NCBI GenBank assembly: GCA_030220185.1
Contig: JASPKZ010000422.1
Location: 434,001-498,000, forward strand
Length of the DNA stretch: 64,000 bases
Direction: 5' to 3'
Source of the DNA: Diploptera punctata
Taxonomy: Eukaryota; Arthropoda; Insecta; Blattodea; Blaberidae
Shown here piece by piece: positions 21,055 to 31,782 of the stretch (the first letter of the stretch is position 1; every line of letters begins with the position of its first letter). Below the pieces are notes generated by a model. That model was not told the DNA's origin. It did no database searches and worked only from the letters and a program-made list of their open reading frames with translations. A program made the position numbers and the translations under genes.

Positions 21055-21410
21055 ACCTGAATGGTCTAGGGATCAAGTTCTTTGCCTCTAGTCCCAAGGA
21101 TTACGGGGTTCAAATCCAGCCTTATTTGATGGATTTTTTTAGGATGGAACAATACAAGGGACAAATCCTCCGGGAGGGACTTTAAAGCCGTGGACGCCGA
21201 CTCCGAAGAGTCGGGATCGAAAAAGAACCCAAAACCTAAATTAAAATACCTCACCAAAACGTAATCGACCTTTCTTATCCAAGTAATAGCTTAGTTGTTT
21301 ATTAGATGTCTCTTTGAGGCGATGAGCTTACCACTTATCACTCGCTGATATGTAGGGAAATAAGCGTAACTAAATTAACTTGGTTAAATAGCTCCCGCAA
21401 GGGAGCTCCC
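21055..21410 (+). mobile_element. SINE2 copy, diverged head
   Basis: The head is decayed (CGACCTGAATGGTCTAGGGA). The B box GGTTCAAATCC, the CTCCGGGAGGGACTTTAAAG body and the tail TAGCTTAGTTGTTTATTAGA identify it. Confidence 0.65.
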
Positions 21411-22085
21411 TTGTCCCACTTGCAGATATATACAGAAATAATATAAATATGTAAAGGTAATACGATCCCATTGTATGCCTTAGGAGGCCCATGGGACAGT
21501 AGGACGTTAAACCTATATTTTTAGACGACCGGATGAATTGTCATCCGAAACTTCAACACTGCATGACGGCCGTCATTACCCCTAGAACATATCTGGTACT
21601 CATTTCTGTTGGAGGCTGTGTCACTCCAGGATTATGGTGCTACCAGAATGTTTCGGCTAGTTTAAAAACTATACCCGTCACGACTCGAATGCTAGACCTT
21701 CCAAGTTTTATACCAACTCTACGGTAGGGTTTGCTCCTACATAATACAAATATGGAAGTTTAACGAGAAGCTACCACACCTATAATTACCTAGCAAAGCA
21801 TAGCATGAAAATGTTATGATTGCAGTGAAAGACCTGCCCTCGGGCGGCAGAATTACTACTGAATGGAATTATAATAGGAATTATTTGAGAATCCATGAAT
21901 TTGTTTTCAAGTATAAAGTGATATGCATTCAGAAATGTTTGGGAAAACATTGCCTTAGATCATTAGCGCCCCAATTATAATCTGATCTTGAAAGGTCAAA
22001 CAGAGATCTCTTATTTTACATTTTCAACGTGTCTTAAATCTACGACACGAGACGCGTTGTTTTAGCTCCATTTTGAAGGAAGCAA
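21411..22085 (+). other. No gene; SINE1 type-A tail at 21745-21870
   Basis: The fragment shares GCAAAGCATAGCATGAAAAT and CAGTGAAAGACCTGCCCTCG with the SINE1 tails at 56990 and 24010. The rest is unrecognised. Confidence 0.5.
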
Positions 22086-22195
22086 TACTTGGATTTTTAC
22101 GCCCTAAAAACTCTTAACATCCACTTCGTGGTTTGATCCCGCTAACCTTGGAGCCAAATATAAATAGCCTATGGTAACCACTAGTCAACTGGGAG
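22086..22195 (-). mobile_element. Degenerate SINE2 head
   Basis: The minus strand shows GACTAGTGGTTACC and a B-box remnant (GGGATCAAACC) followed by the start of a SINE2-like body. It is heavily mutated. Confidence 0.4.
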
Positions 22196-22635
22196 CCAAA
22201 AGTTGCGAGTTAGGCCTACACATGTTGCATGAGTAACGGTGTGTTTAGCGTTCTGCGATAATAACGGTCGAGATGAGCGCTGGAAGCTCAACGGAAAGTG
22301 GCTGTGGAGATGTTGCTGGACCACTTTCTCCGTCGTAAAGTGCAGCAGAGGACAATGACCAACCCCTGCCTTCACGGTGTGTCTCCAATTATGCATTTGC
22401 TAGAGAACTGGAAACTAACTTGTATTTTGGTATAGCAGTCTGATGGTCGGAAATTAATATTTCGGACTCCACGAGTTAGGGCTCATCCATGAACAACAAA
22501 ATTCAGTCACTCTTACTATAAATGTATACATTTTTTTCCGAAAATGAAATATGAATATCCATTACATGTACTATAGCTCTAACAAATCGAGCCCGCGTCT
22601 TTACACTTGTTTTATTAACTCATTTGATGATCACA
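22196..22635. other. No gene recognised
   Basis: I see nothing identifiable. Confidence 0.4.
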
Positions 22636-22720
22636 AGTTATTTATTTATTTACCCTGGTGGAGTTATTGCTATGTGGCCTTCTTTTCCACTCACCAGGTC
22701 AAACATTGTTACATTCAAAT
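22636..22720 (-). mobile_element. LINE 3' tail fragment (tail family T)
   Basis: Minus-strand module with CTGGTGAGTGGAAAAGAAGG and AACTCCACCAGGGTAAATAA. It is related to 11545, 41948 and 62697 and is interrupted downstream by a SINE2. Confidence 0.5.
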
Positions 22721-22721
22721 A

Positions 22722-23121
22722 TTATATTGTAAGCCTATGTTTTCCCTTTACGAGATTTAGGCGCTCTCCCCTACAGGGAAGAATTTAAACCATACTAATT
22801 TAGTTACACTTGTTTTCGTATACATGCCATTTTTGAGTGGAACGTGGTCAGCGTTCCGCCTCATACTGACATCTAGGAAACCAAGGTAGAACTAGGACGA
22901 GAAAATTCGGTAAATTTTGCTTAGAGGCCTTTTCATTCAGGCTTAAGGATCTTTTACGAGCCTGAAAATCTTCAGACTCGGGACCCACGGATTAAAGTCC
23001 CTCCCGGAGGACTTGCTCCTTCGATTTTTCCGTCCTAAAAATCCATCGACCCGACCGGGTTTGAACCCGCGACCCTCGGGACCAGAGGCAAGGAGCATAA
23101 CCACTAGTCCACCGCGGCCGA
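22722..23121 (-). mobile_element. SINE2, full length, inside a LINE tail
   Basis: On the minus strand it runs from GGCCGCGGTGGACTAGTGG to an (ACAAT)n-like end. CATTCAAATAT (22712-22722) and CACTCAAATAT (23124-23134) form an imperfect target duplication. Confidence 0.75.
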
Positions 23122-23250
23122 CACACTCAAATATAAAGATCATAATAATATTATTAGATACTAAACGATTATCTGGCCAAACTGAATAATATCTAATAAT
23201 ACAATAAAGTGAAAGATAAATTAATTTAAAATTGATAAAATAATATATAT

Positions 23251-23985
23251 GTTACGGACAATGAAGTAAATACGGGAAATGTCGTAAAAGGCCGATCATT
23301 AATGACATTGTTCACTTTGGAAGGGCAATAACATTGTACTAACTTGCCTATATAACACTAACTTACCCATTTTATCAAACAGTAATCTAACAAGAGGTTG
23401 TGTTTTTCTGAAAAAATAACGAGCGACAAATTCGCGAGCGATTTTGTCTAATGAAAAACTCAACCTCGAGTTGGATTTGGAGTGACTGTTTAGCGAATAA
23501 TACATCAGAAGCTAAAAATAATTATAATGTTTAATATTTACCAAATCTGAGTTTATGTATTCCGATCTTACTTCCGGGCGATTTCTAAGTCGGCTGTATA
23601 GTTATAAATAACATATATTTACTATTGAATCTCTTTGGGCTTGGGAAAATCAATAACAGATGATTGTATGAGAAATAACTATTAACAATAATGCAGATTC
23701 ATTATACAATATTTAATACATTTTTAGAGCAATAGACCTATCTTTTTTTTTTTTTTTTTTTTTTAATTTTTGAAGTTGTTTTCTTTTGGCATTTCTTGCT
23801 CTACCATATCGATCATACTTAGTTGAATCGTTATCCTTGTCAAAGAAGTTAGTTTGTGGAGATATCCATTTTATCACCCTAACTAGCTCGCTAATTAGGT
23901 AAAGTTAGGGTGATAAAATGGACAAGTTAGTGTTAGATGGGCAATTTGTATTATAATTTCCCGTATTTGTATCAATGTCCATAAC
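23251..23985. mobile_element. DNA element with long inverted ends and coding remnants
   Basis: The ends are inverted copies: GTTACGGACAATGA..AATACGGGAAAT at 23251-23282 against 23956-23985, and a second matched block with CTAACACTAACTTxxCCATT at 23345-23378 and 23907-23945. The minus strand holds a 68-codon frame (SFSLDKIAREFVARYFF), and the right part reads KYDRYGRARNAKRKQLQKLK. These may be transposase fragments, but I do not recognise the family. A perfect 19-bp hairpin sits at 23866-23884/23903-23921. Confidence 0.5.
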
Positions 23986-24110
23986 ACATATCCATCCACA
24001 GTAATTCTGCCCGAAGGCAGGTCCTTCACTGCAATCTTACCACTTTCATGCTATGCTTGCAGCTTTACTAGGGAATTGTGTAGGTGTGGTAGCTTCCCGT
24101 TGCCTTGAGC
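23986..24110 (-). mobile_element. SINE1 type-A tail fragment
   Basis: Shares CAGTAATTCTGCCCGAAGGC and AGCTTTACTAGGGAATTGTG with the full copy at 56967. The head is missing. Confidence 0.65.
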
Positions 24111-24143
24111 TTATATATATACACGAAGTAAGAACAGCTCCAA

Positions 24144-25257
24144 TCTATAATATATAAAACATGTTTGTTTGTTTGTTTGTTTGTTTATTTGTTTATTTGT
24201 TCGTACTTTACGCGCGGCCATACCGTTGATCCGATTGTGATGGGACTTTTTGCAAAATGTTCAGGAGATTCTCGGGATGAACATAGGCTATAAGAGAGTT
24301 GTGATACTGAACTCCTACACTCTTAAAAGTCGCCCTTTATAGTGGGAAACGTGGGGGGAAAAAGTAGCTATTTGGACGTTTAAATGGCTTACGCTGTCTA
24401 AACCATAACAAATACACAACATTAATGTAACACAGAATTGGATATCTCAAAACGCTCTACAAAAAAAATTCCGCGACAGCATATGTTTATCTCTTACGGA
24501 TAACTCACAATAACCATTTTTGTCTTTCATTGATGTATGAAGATGGAGACAAGTAGGTAGATTCCTGTGCAAGCATAGCAGCACATGGCGGGTATTCTTT
24601 TACAGATAACTCTCCATAATGGATTTTGTGTTTATGCCAAGAAGATCGAGATAAGCAAATTCCGGGCAATACCGAGTAATCAGCACGGGGAATTTTAAAA
24701 TAATTACGATATACATTTATAATTATTTTTCATTTTACTTATTCAACTAATAATAAGAAGTACATTAATTTTCGTCTTTCAGGTGATTTATGCCAAGACG
24801 ATTGAGTTAAGTAGATTCCCGGGCAACACTGGGTAATCAGCACGGGGAATCTTAAAATAATTACGATATATATTTATAATTATTCTTGATTTTACTTATT
24901 CAACTAATCATAAGAAGTTCATTGATTTTGTCTTTCAGCTCATTTATGCCAAGGAGATCGGGATGAGTAGATTCCCGGTCAACGCCGGGTAAACAGCACA
25001 TGGTATCTAAAAATAATTCCGATATAAATTTTTCCTCCCCCTAATTTAACTAAACATAAAACACATTAATTTTCGTATTTGAGCTCATTTATATCAAGAA
25101 GATCGGGATACGTACATTCCCGGTCAACGCCGGGTAATCAGCACGGAGTATCTAAAAAGTATAAATTTATAATTATTTATCCAATTACTTATTCAACTAA
25201 ACATAAAAGCACATTAATTTTCATTTATTTAGGCGTAACACGCCGGGTATTAGCTAG
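24144..25257 (+). mobile_element. Non-autonomous Helitron-like element with tandem hairpin units
   Basis: It starts TCTATAATATATAAAA after a host A and ends in CTAG before a host T, as in Helitrons. A hairpin GGCGT-AAC-ACGCC (25232-25244) lies about 10 bp before the end. There is no coding capacity. The 3' half is a tandem array of roughly 145-160-bp units starting near 24638, 24793, 24951 and 25095. Each contains a terminal-hairpin-like CCCGG...CCGGG followed by TAAxCAGCAC, resembling the true 3' end. A (GTTT)n run follows the 5' end. Related 5' sequence lies at 47083. Confidence 0.65.
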
Positions 25258-26026
25258 TAAGTAATAATAAACAAAGCAATAAACTTTAAGGAATTTATTT
25301 ATTACTTATACATAGGTCTATATAAATATTTAATACATTGGGTAGAGATATTGATAAATCTTAATACTATTTCTATTAAATAAAAGAAAAACAAATTATT
25401 AATTGTTAAAAATACTATTAATGAGATTTTTCTGTCGTTAATAAAAATGTTCTGTTTGTTTCTGAAATATTCTGGCGTAGGGTGGAAGAAAATTCTATGT
25501 TCTAGCAGGATAAAACGTAAAAGGTTTCGAGTATTAGGCTTTTAATTGTAGGTAGAGTAGCTATTTTCATGATGTGAACGCCTATAGGCTGTAGCTATAA
25601 AGAAGCTTATATTTTGTTGAACCATGTCATTGCTGTACGTACAAGTAGTGGAATTTGACATTTTGTTTTCGAAAAAAATACATTAGCCTACTTTACAGTA
25701 ATAGTGCGCATAGATTCGTTTCTGTTCTAAGATTGTTAGTATTACAGTTCATGGCGCGACAGGCCCTTGGTCTATTGCTGGCCTCACTTCCACGTTTGGC
25801 AGTCATAACTAAGTTTGGACGTTCATGCAGCCAATGTAGGAGTGAAATATGTTCAGCATGTCGGGACTCTCAACCACTGTAGTTTGTTTCTCAACATCTA
25901 CACTCGCACATAAAAAATAAATATAAAATTATCTCCATATTCTCTAACCCTCTTTCTCATACACGCATCTATCTATAAATATCTTAATATGATGCCACTT
26001 GTTGTGTATACAATTACAATTTATCA
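25258..26026 (-). other. No gene; SINE5 fragment about 25745-25890
   Basis: On the minus strand GAGGCCAGCAATAGACCAAG and the following GGCCTG...GCCATG resemble the 3' part of the SINE5 copy at 43300. The 75-codon frame over it is therefore probably not a gene. The rest is unrecognised. Confidence 0.4.
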
Positions 26027-26634
26027 TAAGTAATGCCACGAGTGATTTCCAAATGATCGATAAATTCACGACTCACGAAGTGAGGAGTGAATTTATCTAG
26101 AGAATTTCGAAATCAAGAGTGGCATTTGTTAGGACTATTTAACGAATAAAATTAAGCTGTTTACTCACAAATCAATGTTTAACTGTAGTTATTTTAAAAT
26201 ATTTATATATTTAATGTAAACGGCGATGTTTGAAAACAAATCAGAAATGTGAGATTGTGTTCATTCACTGCTGCTTGATCATATTATTTATTGCCAAATA
26301 AGATCGCAATATTGTAAGAGTGCACCCAAGTGGAGAAATAATGAAACACATCAAAATATATATCTTAATTAACATTTATTTTTTTAGTAAACAACTCAGT
26401 AAAATCAAGAAATCTTTTCATTATTTGCTATATTCAATGTATTTGTTGGAGAAAAATAATGCTTTGACTTGTTCAGAACATTAAAAAGGAGGATCTTTCT
26501 TTATCACAAAAACAGGAGGTGATAAAGAGAAATCGATAAAGAGCGAGGTAAAACAGGACTGTCATTGGTTGTAAAACAACATTCATTGTAACGTGATTGG
26601 TCATTGACTAGCATTTGTGGCATGAGTTAAATAG
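26027..26634 (+). repeat. Foldback repeat unit d
   Basis: A 608-bp unit from TAAGTAATGCCACGAGTG to GGCATGAGTTAAATAG. Its first 110 bp fold as a nested hairpin: an outer stem near GATTTCCAAAT and an inner stem of about 19 bp (GATAAATTCAC...GTGAATTTATC). It is about 95% like unit c at 37278 by eye. Confidence 0.75.
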
Positions 26635-26635
26635 T

Positions 26636-26760
26636 CATAAGTAATGCCACGAGTGATTTCCAAATTTATCTAGAGAATTTGGAAATCAAGAGTGGCATTT
26701 GTTAGGACTATTTAACGAATAAAAATAAGCTGTTTACTCACAAATCATCGTTTAACTTAA
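26636..26760 (+). repeat. Foldback repeat unit e, truncated
   Basis: It starts head-to-tail right after unit d and contains the short-hairpin version (inner stem missing). It breaks off after ACTCACAAATCATCGTTTAA. Confidence 0.7.
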
Positions 26761-26839
26761 GAAGCTTAAGAAGCATGACATCTGCGTACAAGATTTTGAC
26801 GCACTTTGGCAAATATCCCTGATATTTTTTCGAATGATA

Positions 26840-28395
26840 CAGTGGAGGAAATTGGTATAATGCCACTAAATTTTAGTAGTAAAACAACCTGAAATATTTA
26901 TGCAAATGCCGTATGTGTGTCATAGATTACATATAATTATCTTGGACATAATTCCATACAGGTCTCCTCATTTTGTATTTATTATATATGTAAATAATAC
27001 GTAAAATCTAAGAAAAACGCTGTCCTAGGGGTGGAAATCGGTATAAAGGCAGGTCAACTTCTGGCTCTTACAGAGACATAAATGTAAACAAAACACTGCA
27101 ATTACATGGAGACGATGTATCTGTGAGCATCGTTCATAAGTTACAAGTCAGCAGTACGTACAATGTCACGTGGAAAGTCTCTATCAAATGAAGAGAAATC
27201 AAGAGTTAGTGCCTTCAAGGAGATGGGCCTTTCCAATAGACAAATAGCTATAAAATTGGGGCGTCAAGATGTGTCATTGATAATTTTGTCAAACTGGGCT
27301 CACAATATGAAAAAAAAAAAAAACGGGAAATATGGACGGACAAGAAAATTGTCTGAGCGCACTAAACATGTCATTTTACGTAAAGCAAAAGGTAAGAATA
27401 TGTTTTCTTCTCAAATCCAGGCTGATTTGAAGTTGCCAGTAACAGCCAGACGAGTAAGACAAATTCTGTCAGAAGACAAGAACCTAAAATTAAAAAAAAA
27501 ATCTCTGAACGATGCACATAAGAAAGTTAGAATGAATTTTGCTGAAGAACACATGTCCTGGACCTCAGAATGGAATAAAGTAATGTTCAGTGATGAGAAG
27601 AAGTTTAATCTGGACGGGCCTGATGGCCTTCAGTATTACTGGAACGCCCTCCGTACTGAAGAGCTAGTTAGAATGAGTAGAAAATTCGGTGGTGGAGACG
27701 TTATGATTTGGGCAGCATTCTGCTTTAAAGGAAGATCAAAAATAGCATGGATACGCACCAAGATGAATTCTGAGTCCTACACTGAGGAGCTTCTGGAGTC
27801 CTAATTGATACGAATGTATGAGGAATTTGGCGAAGATCTAATTTTTCAGCCAGATAATGCTTCCATTCACGTGTCTGCCAAATCAAAGGAGTGGTTCAGG
27901 AAGAAAGAAATACCACTTTTGACGTGGCCAGTCAGAAGTCCTGATTTAAATCCGATTGAGAACTTATGGGGGATCATGGCAAGGCGTGTGTATCGCAATG
28001 GACGGCAGTTTGGGACAGTGACTGAGTAGAAAAATATTATTCAGGAAGAGTGGGCTTCAATCTCAGTGGAAGAAATAAACACCCTCATCAAGTCAATGCC
28101 AAAGAGAATCTTCCAAGTAATTAACAACAATGGAGGTTCAACTAAATTTTAGAACGTTGTTGTAAACTTTGCGATCAGTCTTTTTGGTTTAATCTGTGAA
28201 ATACACAAAGTGCCTTTATACTAATTTCCACCCATATGTGAGAGTGGACGGAAATGGAAAATTAATTTTGACATTATTTGTGTGTGTTTTATACTCAATC
28301 ACCTCCTAAGTTAATATAGAAAAATGCCTAAGAAAGAGTAAATAAACTTGTGTTAACCCTTTTAACAAGTGGCTTTATACCAATTTCATCCACTG
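26840..28395 (+). mobile_element. Tc1 element, IR/DR type, complete ends
   Basis: TA dinucleotides (26838-26839, 28396-28397) border 28-bp inverted ends that start CAGTGGA and differ at two positions. Each end also has an internal direct repeat of the same motif: GGTGGAAATCGGTATAAAGG at about 27030 and its inverted partner at 28211-28233. This is the two-repeat-per-end layout known from the IR/DR group of Tc1-like transposons. The length of 1556 bp is normal for the family. Confidence 0.9.
27163..28152 (+). pseudogene. Tc1-like transposase, two in-frame stops
   Basis: This would be the cut-and-paste transposase that binds the element ends and moves it into TA sites. A single frame of 329 codons starts MSRGKSLSNEEKSRV with a helix-turn-helix (EMGLSNRQIAIKLGRQ) at residues 20-35 and a GRTRKLSERTK linker near 58. 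The first catalytic Asp is in VMFSDEKKFN (residue 144), the second in FQPDNASIH (231), the Glu in LNPIENLWG (266): 34 residues between the last two, the DD34E spacing of Tc1. Two nonsense codons break it, TAA at 27802-27804 (codon 214) and TAG at 28027-28029 (codon 289). The frame is otherwise intact to TAG at 28150-28152, so decay is recent. An A run near 27310 lies in the reading frame. Confidence 0.88.
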
Positions 28396-28399
28396 TATC

Positions 28400-30645
28400 A
28401 CAGACAGCTACAATCCTGGGAACTAATCTCATGTCCGTTTCCACTGGAGTCTCAAACACAAGTGACTTTAGACACCTCCTTAGAAATAATCAAGGGGCAT
28501 CTTTCATCATGATTTCCTAGTCATCAATCTCTTTCTTGCAGGAACTAAAGTATATGGTGCATGTAAATAAATAGTACAGTACAAGTAAATTGTACGCATG
28601 TTAGTTGTAATGCTAGCCAATGTGATGGACAAGTTTATTTCCATATATCCCAAATCTGGCCTCTCTGACCCTAGATTCCCTATCTCAAATTGTTCAGTGG
28701 AGCATCCCCTGTATCTTATTTAATTTTTTAACGTTCTTACAGAATAAGCCTGTAAGCTTATATGATTCAGAGATAAAAATCCTATTCCGATAGGTCATGT
28801 CGCTTTACGGCCAAGGAGGCTTGCGTGATGTAAAAGTACCTACAAAGCGGGAGATTAAACTGGGAAACAAAAATGGAGTGTTTAATTGGAAATCATATGG
28901 TACTGGTATAAAAATAACACTAACATAGATGAAACATAAAAGCAAGAAAACTTAATTCAAGAATAAAACTGGAGAATTCTTGTGTTATATTGATATAGCT
29001 CATAAAAACATGATCGGAAAAGGAACTCCAGTATTATAGACTTGGTCTTGACATAAAAATGTAATTAATTTTAACAGACATGCGCATGCGTATTTGCCCT
29101 GAAGCGGAACACTTGTTTAACTTCACTCCTGCCCTATAAAATTACCTAAAAATCGCTTCGGGTCACCAAGTGGAAAATTGTTCCCTACGGCAAGGCAACT
29201 CTCAATGATACATTCTTGTGTGAAATGCCCCGTAGTCAATTGTATCACTATTCCTCCTCCCTCCACTGCCTCTCTATTTGTTTGTTATTCATTGTCAATT
29301 TAACTGCATGTGTTAAGGATATGAACTGCCAAAAATAATGTAAGAATAGAGCATAAATAACGGAACATCACATTTCATTAACTTATTTTAAACTCTCATT
29401 TTATAGGTACTTTTTACATGTGCGACAGACTCGTAGTCGGGGTATGTTTAATTATGTCCAAGGATATGGGTTCATGGACGATTGAGCTCCGGGCTAGTTG
29501 GGTTCAGGTTTCGGTAGAACAATGGACTTATATCTCGGGAATCCATGAGAAAGGATGTTCACTTGGGGAAAAAAACAGTAGGCCCGGTGTGCTGTCTTGT
29601 AATTGATCGATGCACTTTTATTTTCACTCGTTGTTTACATTTGTCGTATTAGACGACGATTTGACGCGAAGGCTATTGGTGGGTCAGAACTAATAATGTT
29701 TATAACACTCAACCAAGCGATGTGCCATCTCTACTGACACTCACTTTAGTAACTTAATTTTCGCCTAGTAATGCGATGTGCCCTGCACCGGCACATTCGC
29801 TCGTTGCTACTCCTCGCAACGGACTACCGAACTGAACTAACACTGGTTTTCGCCAAGTAAAAATATTTATTGTTTCTGAGTGGGTCGGCATTAGTCCCTT
29901 CCACCAAAAGTCTTAGCGTCTCACAAACAGTTTATAAGTTACACTAATTTTGATTGGTAAATTATATCTTAAGGGCGTTGTCGTGGGTGTTAAACTTAGG
30001 CGTTTGTGGCCTCGTCCCCCTCCCTTTAAATTAGTTGCCTCATAATATAATGTTTCCAGGGTTGACCAAATAAGAGCGATCCCCCAATAGCGGCTATCGA
30101 CTGTCGGCATCTACCTTACGCCGCCAAAGAAGGCACCCGCTGTTAGCGACATGTCCTAGTTAAAATTGGCTTGTGGATAACTCTTTCCACAGTTTGCCTA
30201 GGAAAATCCAGTTGTTTGTTTGCGACTTCCCAGCCTTTTGTATGAAGTTTTTGGGCTTAGCATTGTTATAGCAATTTGATAATAGTGCAGTCTTGTAAGT
30301 CCTTTTAACAAAGGAAACTGCATACTTTTTCCCCATTGTATAAGGGCTTACGGTTCCATTGTATGATGTTTACTAGTTTCGTTCGCTACAATAGCAAGAG
30401 TCCAGATCTATGACTGGCGCTAATTGCTTTATACTAGTGTTTTATTTATTGCTTATGAAATTATTTTGTGGTAGATTAGGTCATTTTAATTTTGTTACCA
30501 TTGAATTCCTGTTTTAATTCCAATTCATTTGAATATAAATATGCCCTACTTCTGATAATAATTACGGGTTCATAAATTATTCACCTTTGATGAAAGTACT
30601 TATTTATCTGAAATAAGAGGCTGAGCGAATGACTTGCCACACATA
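28400..30645. other. No gene recognised
   Basis: About 2.2 kb in which I recognise neither a repeat family of this window nor a coding match. Frames up to 65 codons occur but look random. This is the largest unassigned block of the left half. Confidence 0.4.
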
Positions 30646-30649
30646 TCAC

Positions 30650-30915
30650 ATGTCATCGAGACCTTACAGCGGCACGACCTGTAGGAAAAGAAATTTTAAA
30701 CTGAGGATCACACAATACTTTTTTGACCCCACAAGGACATGGAGGGTATCCCGGAATGAGTGATCAGCTCAATGTCAGGTCTCCTCAGAGACAACACAAC
30801 ACGGAAACGAAACACGCCATTCAAACACGGCGTATATGTTGATGATTATGATGGTCAGATGATGTCCGGGGCCCGCTGCGTGACAAGGCAGCACGCTACC
30901 TCGAGACCCCAGCGA
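30650..30915 (-). mobile_element. SINE1 copy, tail type B, shortened body
   Basis: The minus strand opens GTCCATCGCTGGGGTCTCGA, keeps the CCTTGTCACGCAGCGGGCCC head, jumps over most of the body and ends with the tail module holding ATTGAGCTGATCACTCATTC. Confidence 0.65.
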
Positions 30916-30954
30916 TGGACTATATATTTTTACATCCCGAGTGGGGACAAGGGT

Positions 30955-31285
30955 GCTCTCAGAGGGAGAGTTTCCAAGCTAATTTAGTTACGCTTATTTA
31001 CCTACGTACATGTGATTAGCATATCACCTCAATGATAGTAGGCAACTAAGGTATTACTTGAATGCAGATCGGTTAAATTTTGCACAGAGAACTTTTTATT
31101 CAGGCTTGCGGTTATTTTACTAACCTGAAAATCTTAATACTTGGGACCCACGGTTTAAAATGAGAGAGCTCGTCCTTTAAATTTTGCATCGTAAAAATCC
31201 ATCGACCTGGTCGGATTTGAATCCGCGTCTCTCAGGACTAGAGCCAAGGAACGTAACAACTAGACCACAATGGCAGACAATAGGT
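30955..31285 (-). mobile_element. SINE2 copy, diverged
   Basis: The minus-strand head (GTCTAGTTGTTACGTTCC) and B box (GATTCAAATCC) are recognisable, followed by a typical body with GGGTCCCAAG and the tail. Confidence 0.6.
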
Positions 31286-31289
31286 TATA

Positions 31290-31780
31290 TTAAATGGTTA
31301 TTATACGTTATTTTCGTGTAGAATAGCAGTACTTGTTTTGTTCCAGAATATTTAACTTGCGTGTGTTGTATGTAGCAGTGTTGGTGAGTTTTAATATATC
31401 AGAACACACTGTATAGCTGGCTGAGAGGCCGCATTCTTGAACAATAAATATATTCTAAGTTCCACTTTCGGTCACTGTGCTTTTAATAATGAGTCGTTCG
31501 ATAACTACCTTTCATGAAACAGCGTTGAATCATTGATTCGAAGGCCGTCAGTTCCAGCCTTGTTCATGCTTTCATTTGTTTTATCATGTTTGGTGATGTG
31601 AATAATACAAATGTAGTTTTTTAACAGTACAGGTGCATATACAAGTGTTAGATTCCCCCCCCCATATAGTATTATATTATACTTACTATCTTGTAACCAA
31701 GATTAAAACCAGGATCGTTGACACTTAAATGACAATGTTCTTCAAATTGAACTATATGGCATTTACCTCGTACACCTATA
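31290..31780. other. No gene recognised
   Basis: I see nothing identifiable. Confidence 0.4.
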
Positions 31781-31782
31781 TA

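Noticed and set aside
22943..23143. Frame with GRGGLVVMLLASGPEGRGFK
   Set aside because: It is a reading of the SINE2 tRNA-like head and body; the same peptide appears wherever SINE2 lies in this orientation (for example 61476).
24638..25245. Possible CRISPR-like or satellite array
   Set aside because: The repeats are about 150 bp, diverged, without unique spacers, and lie inside a Helitron-like element.
29030..29180. Possible repeat shared with 6050-6120 (GCGCATGCGTAT region)
   Set aside because: The match is too short and weak to call without an alignment.
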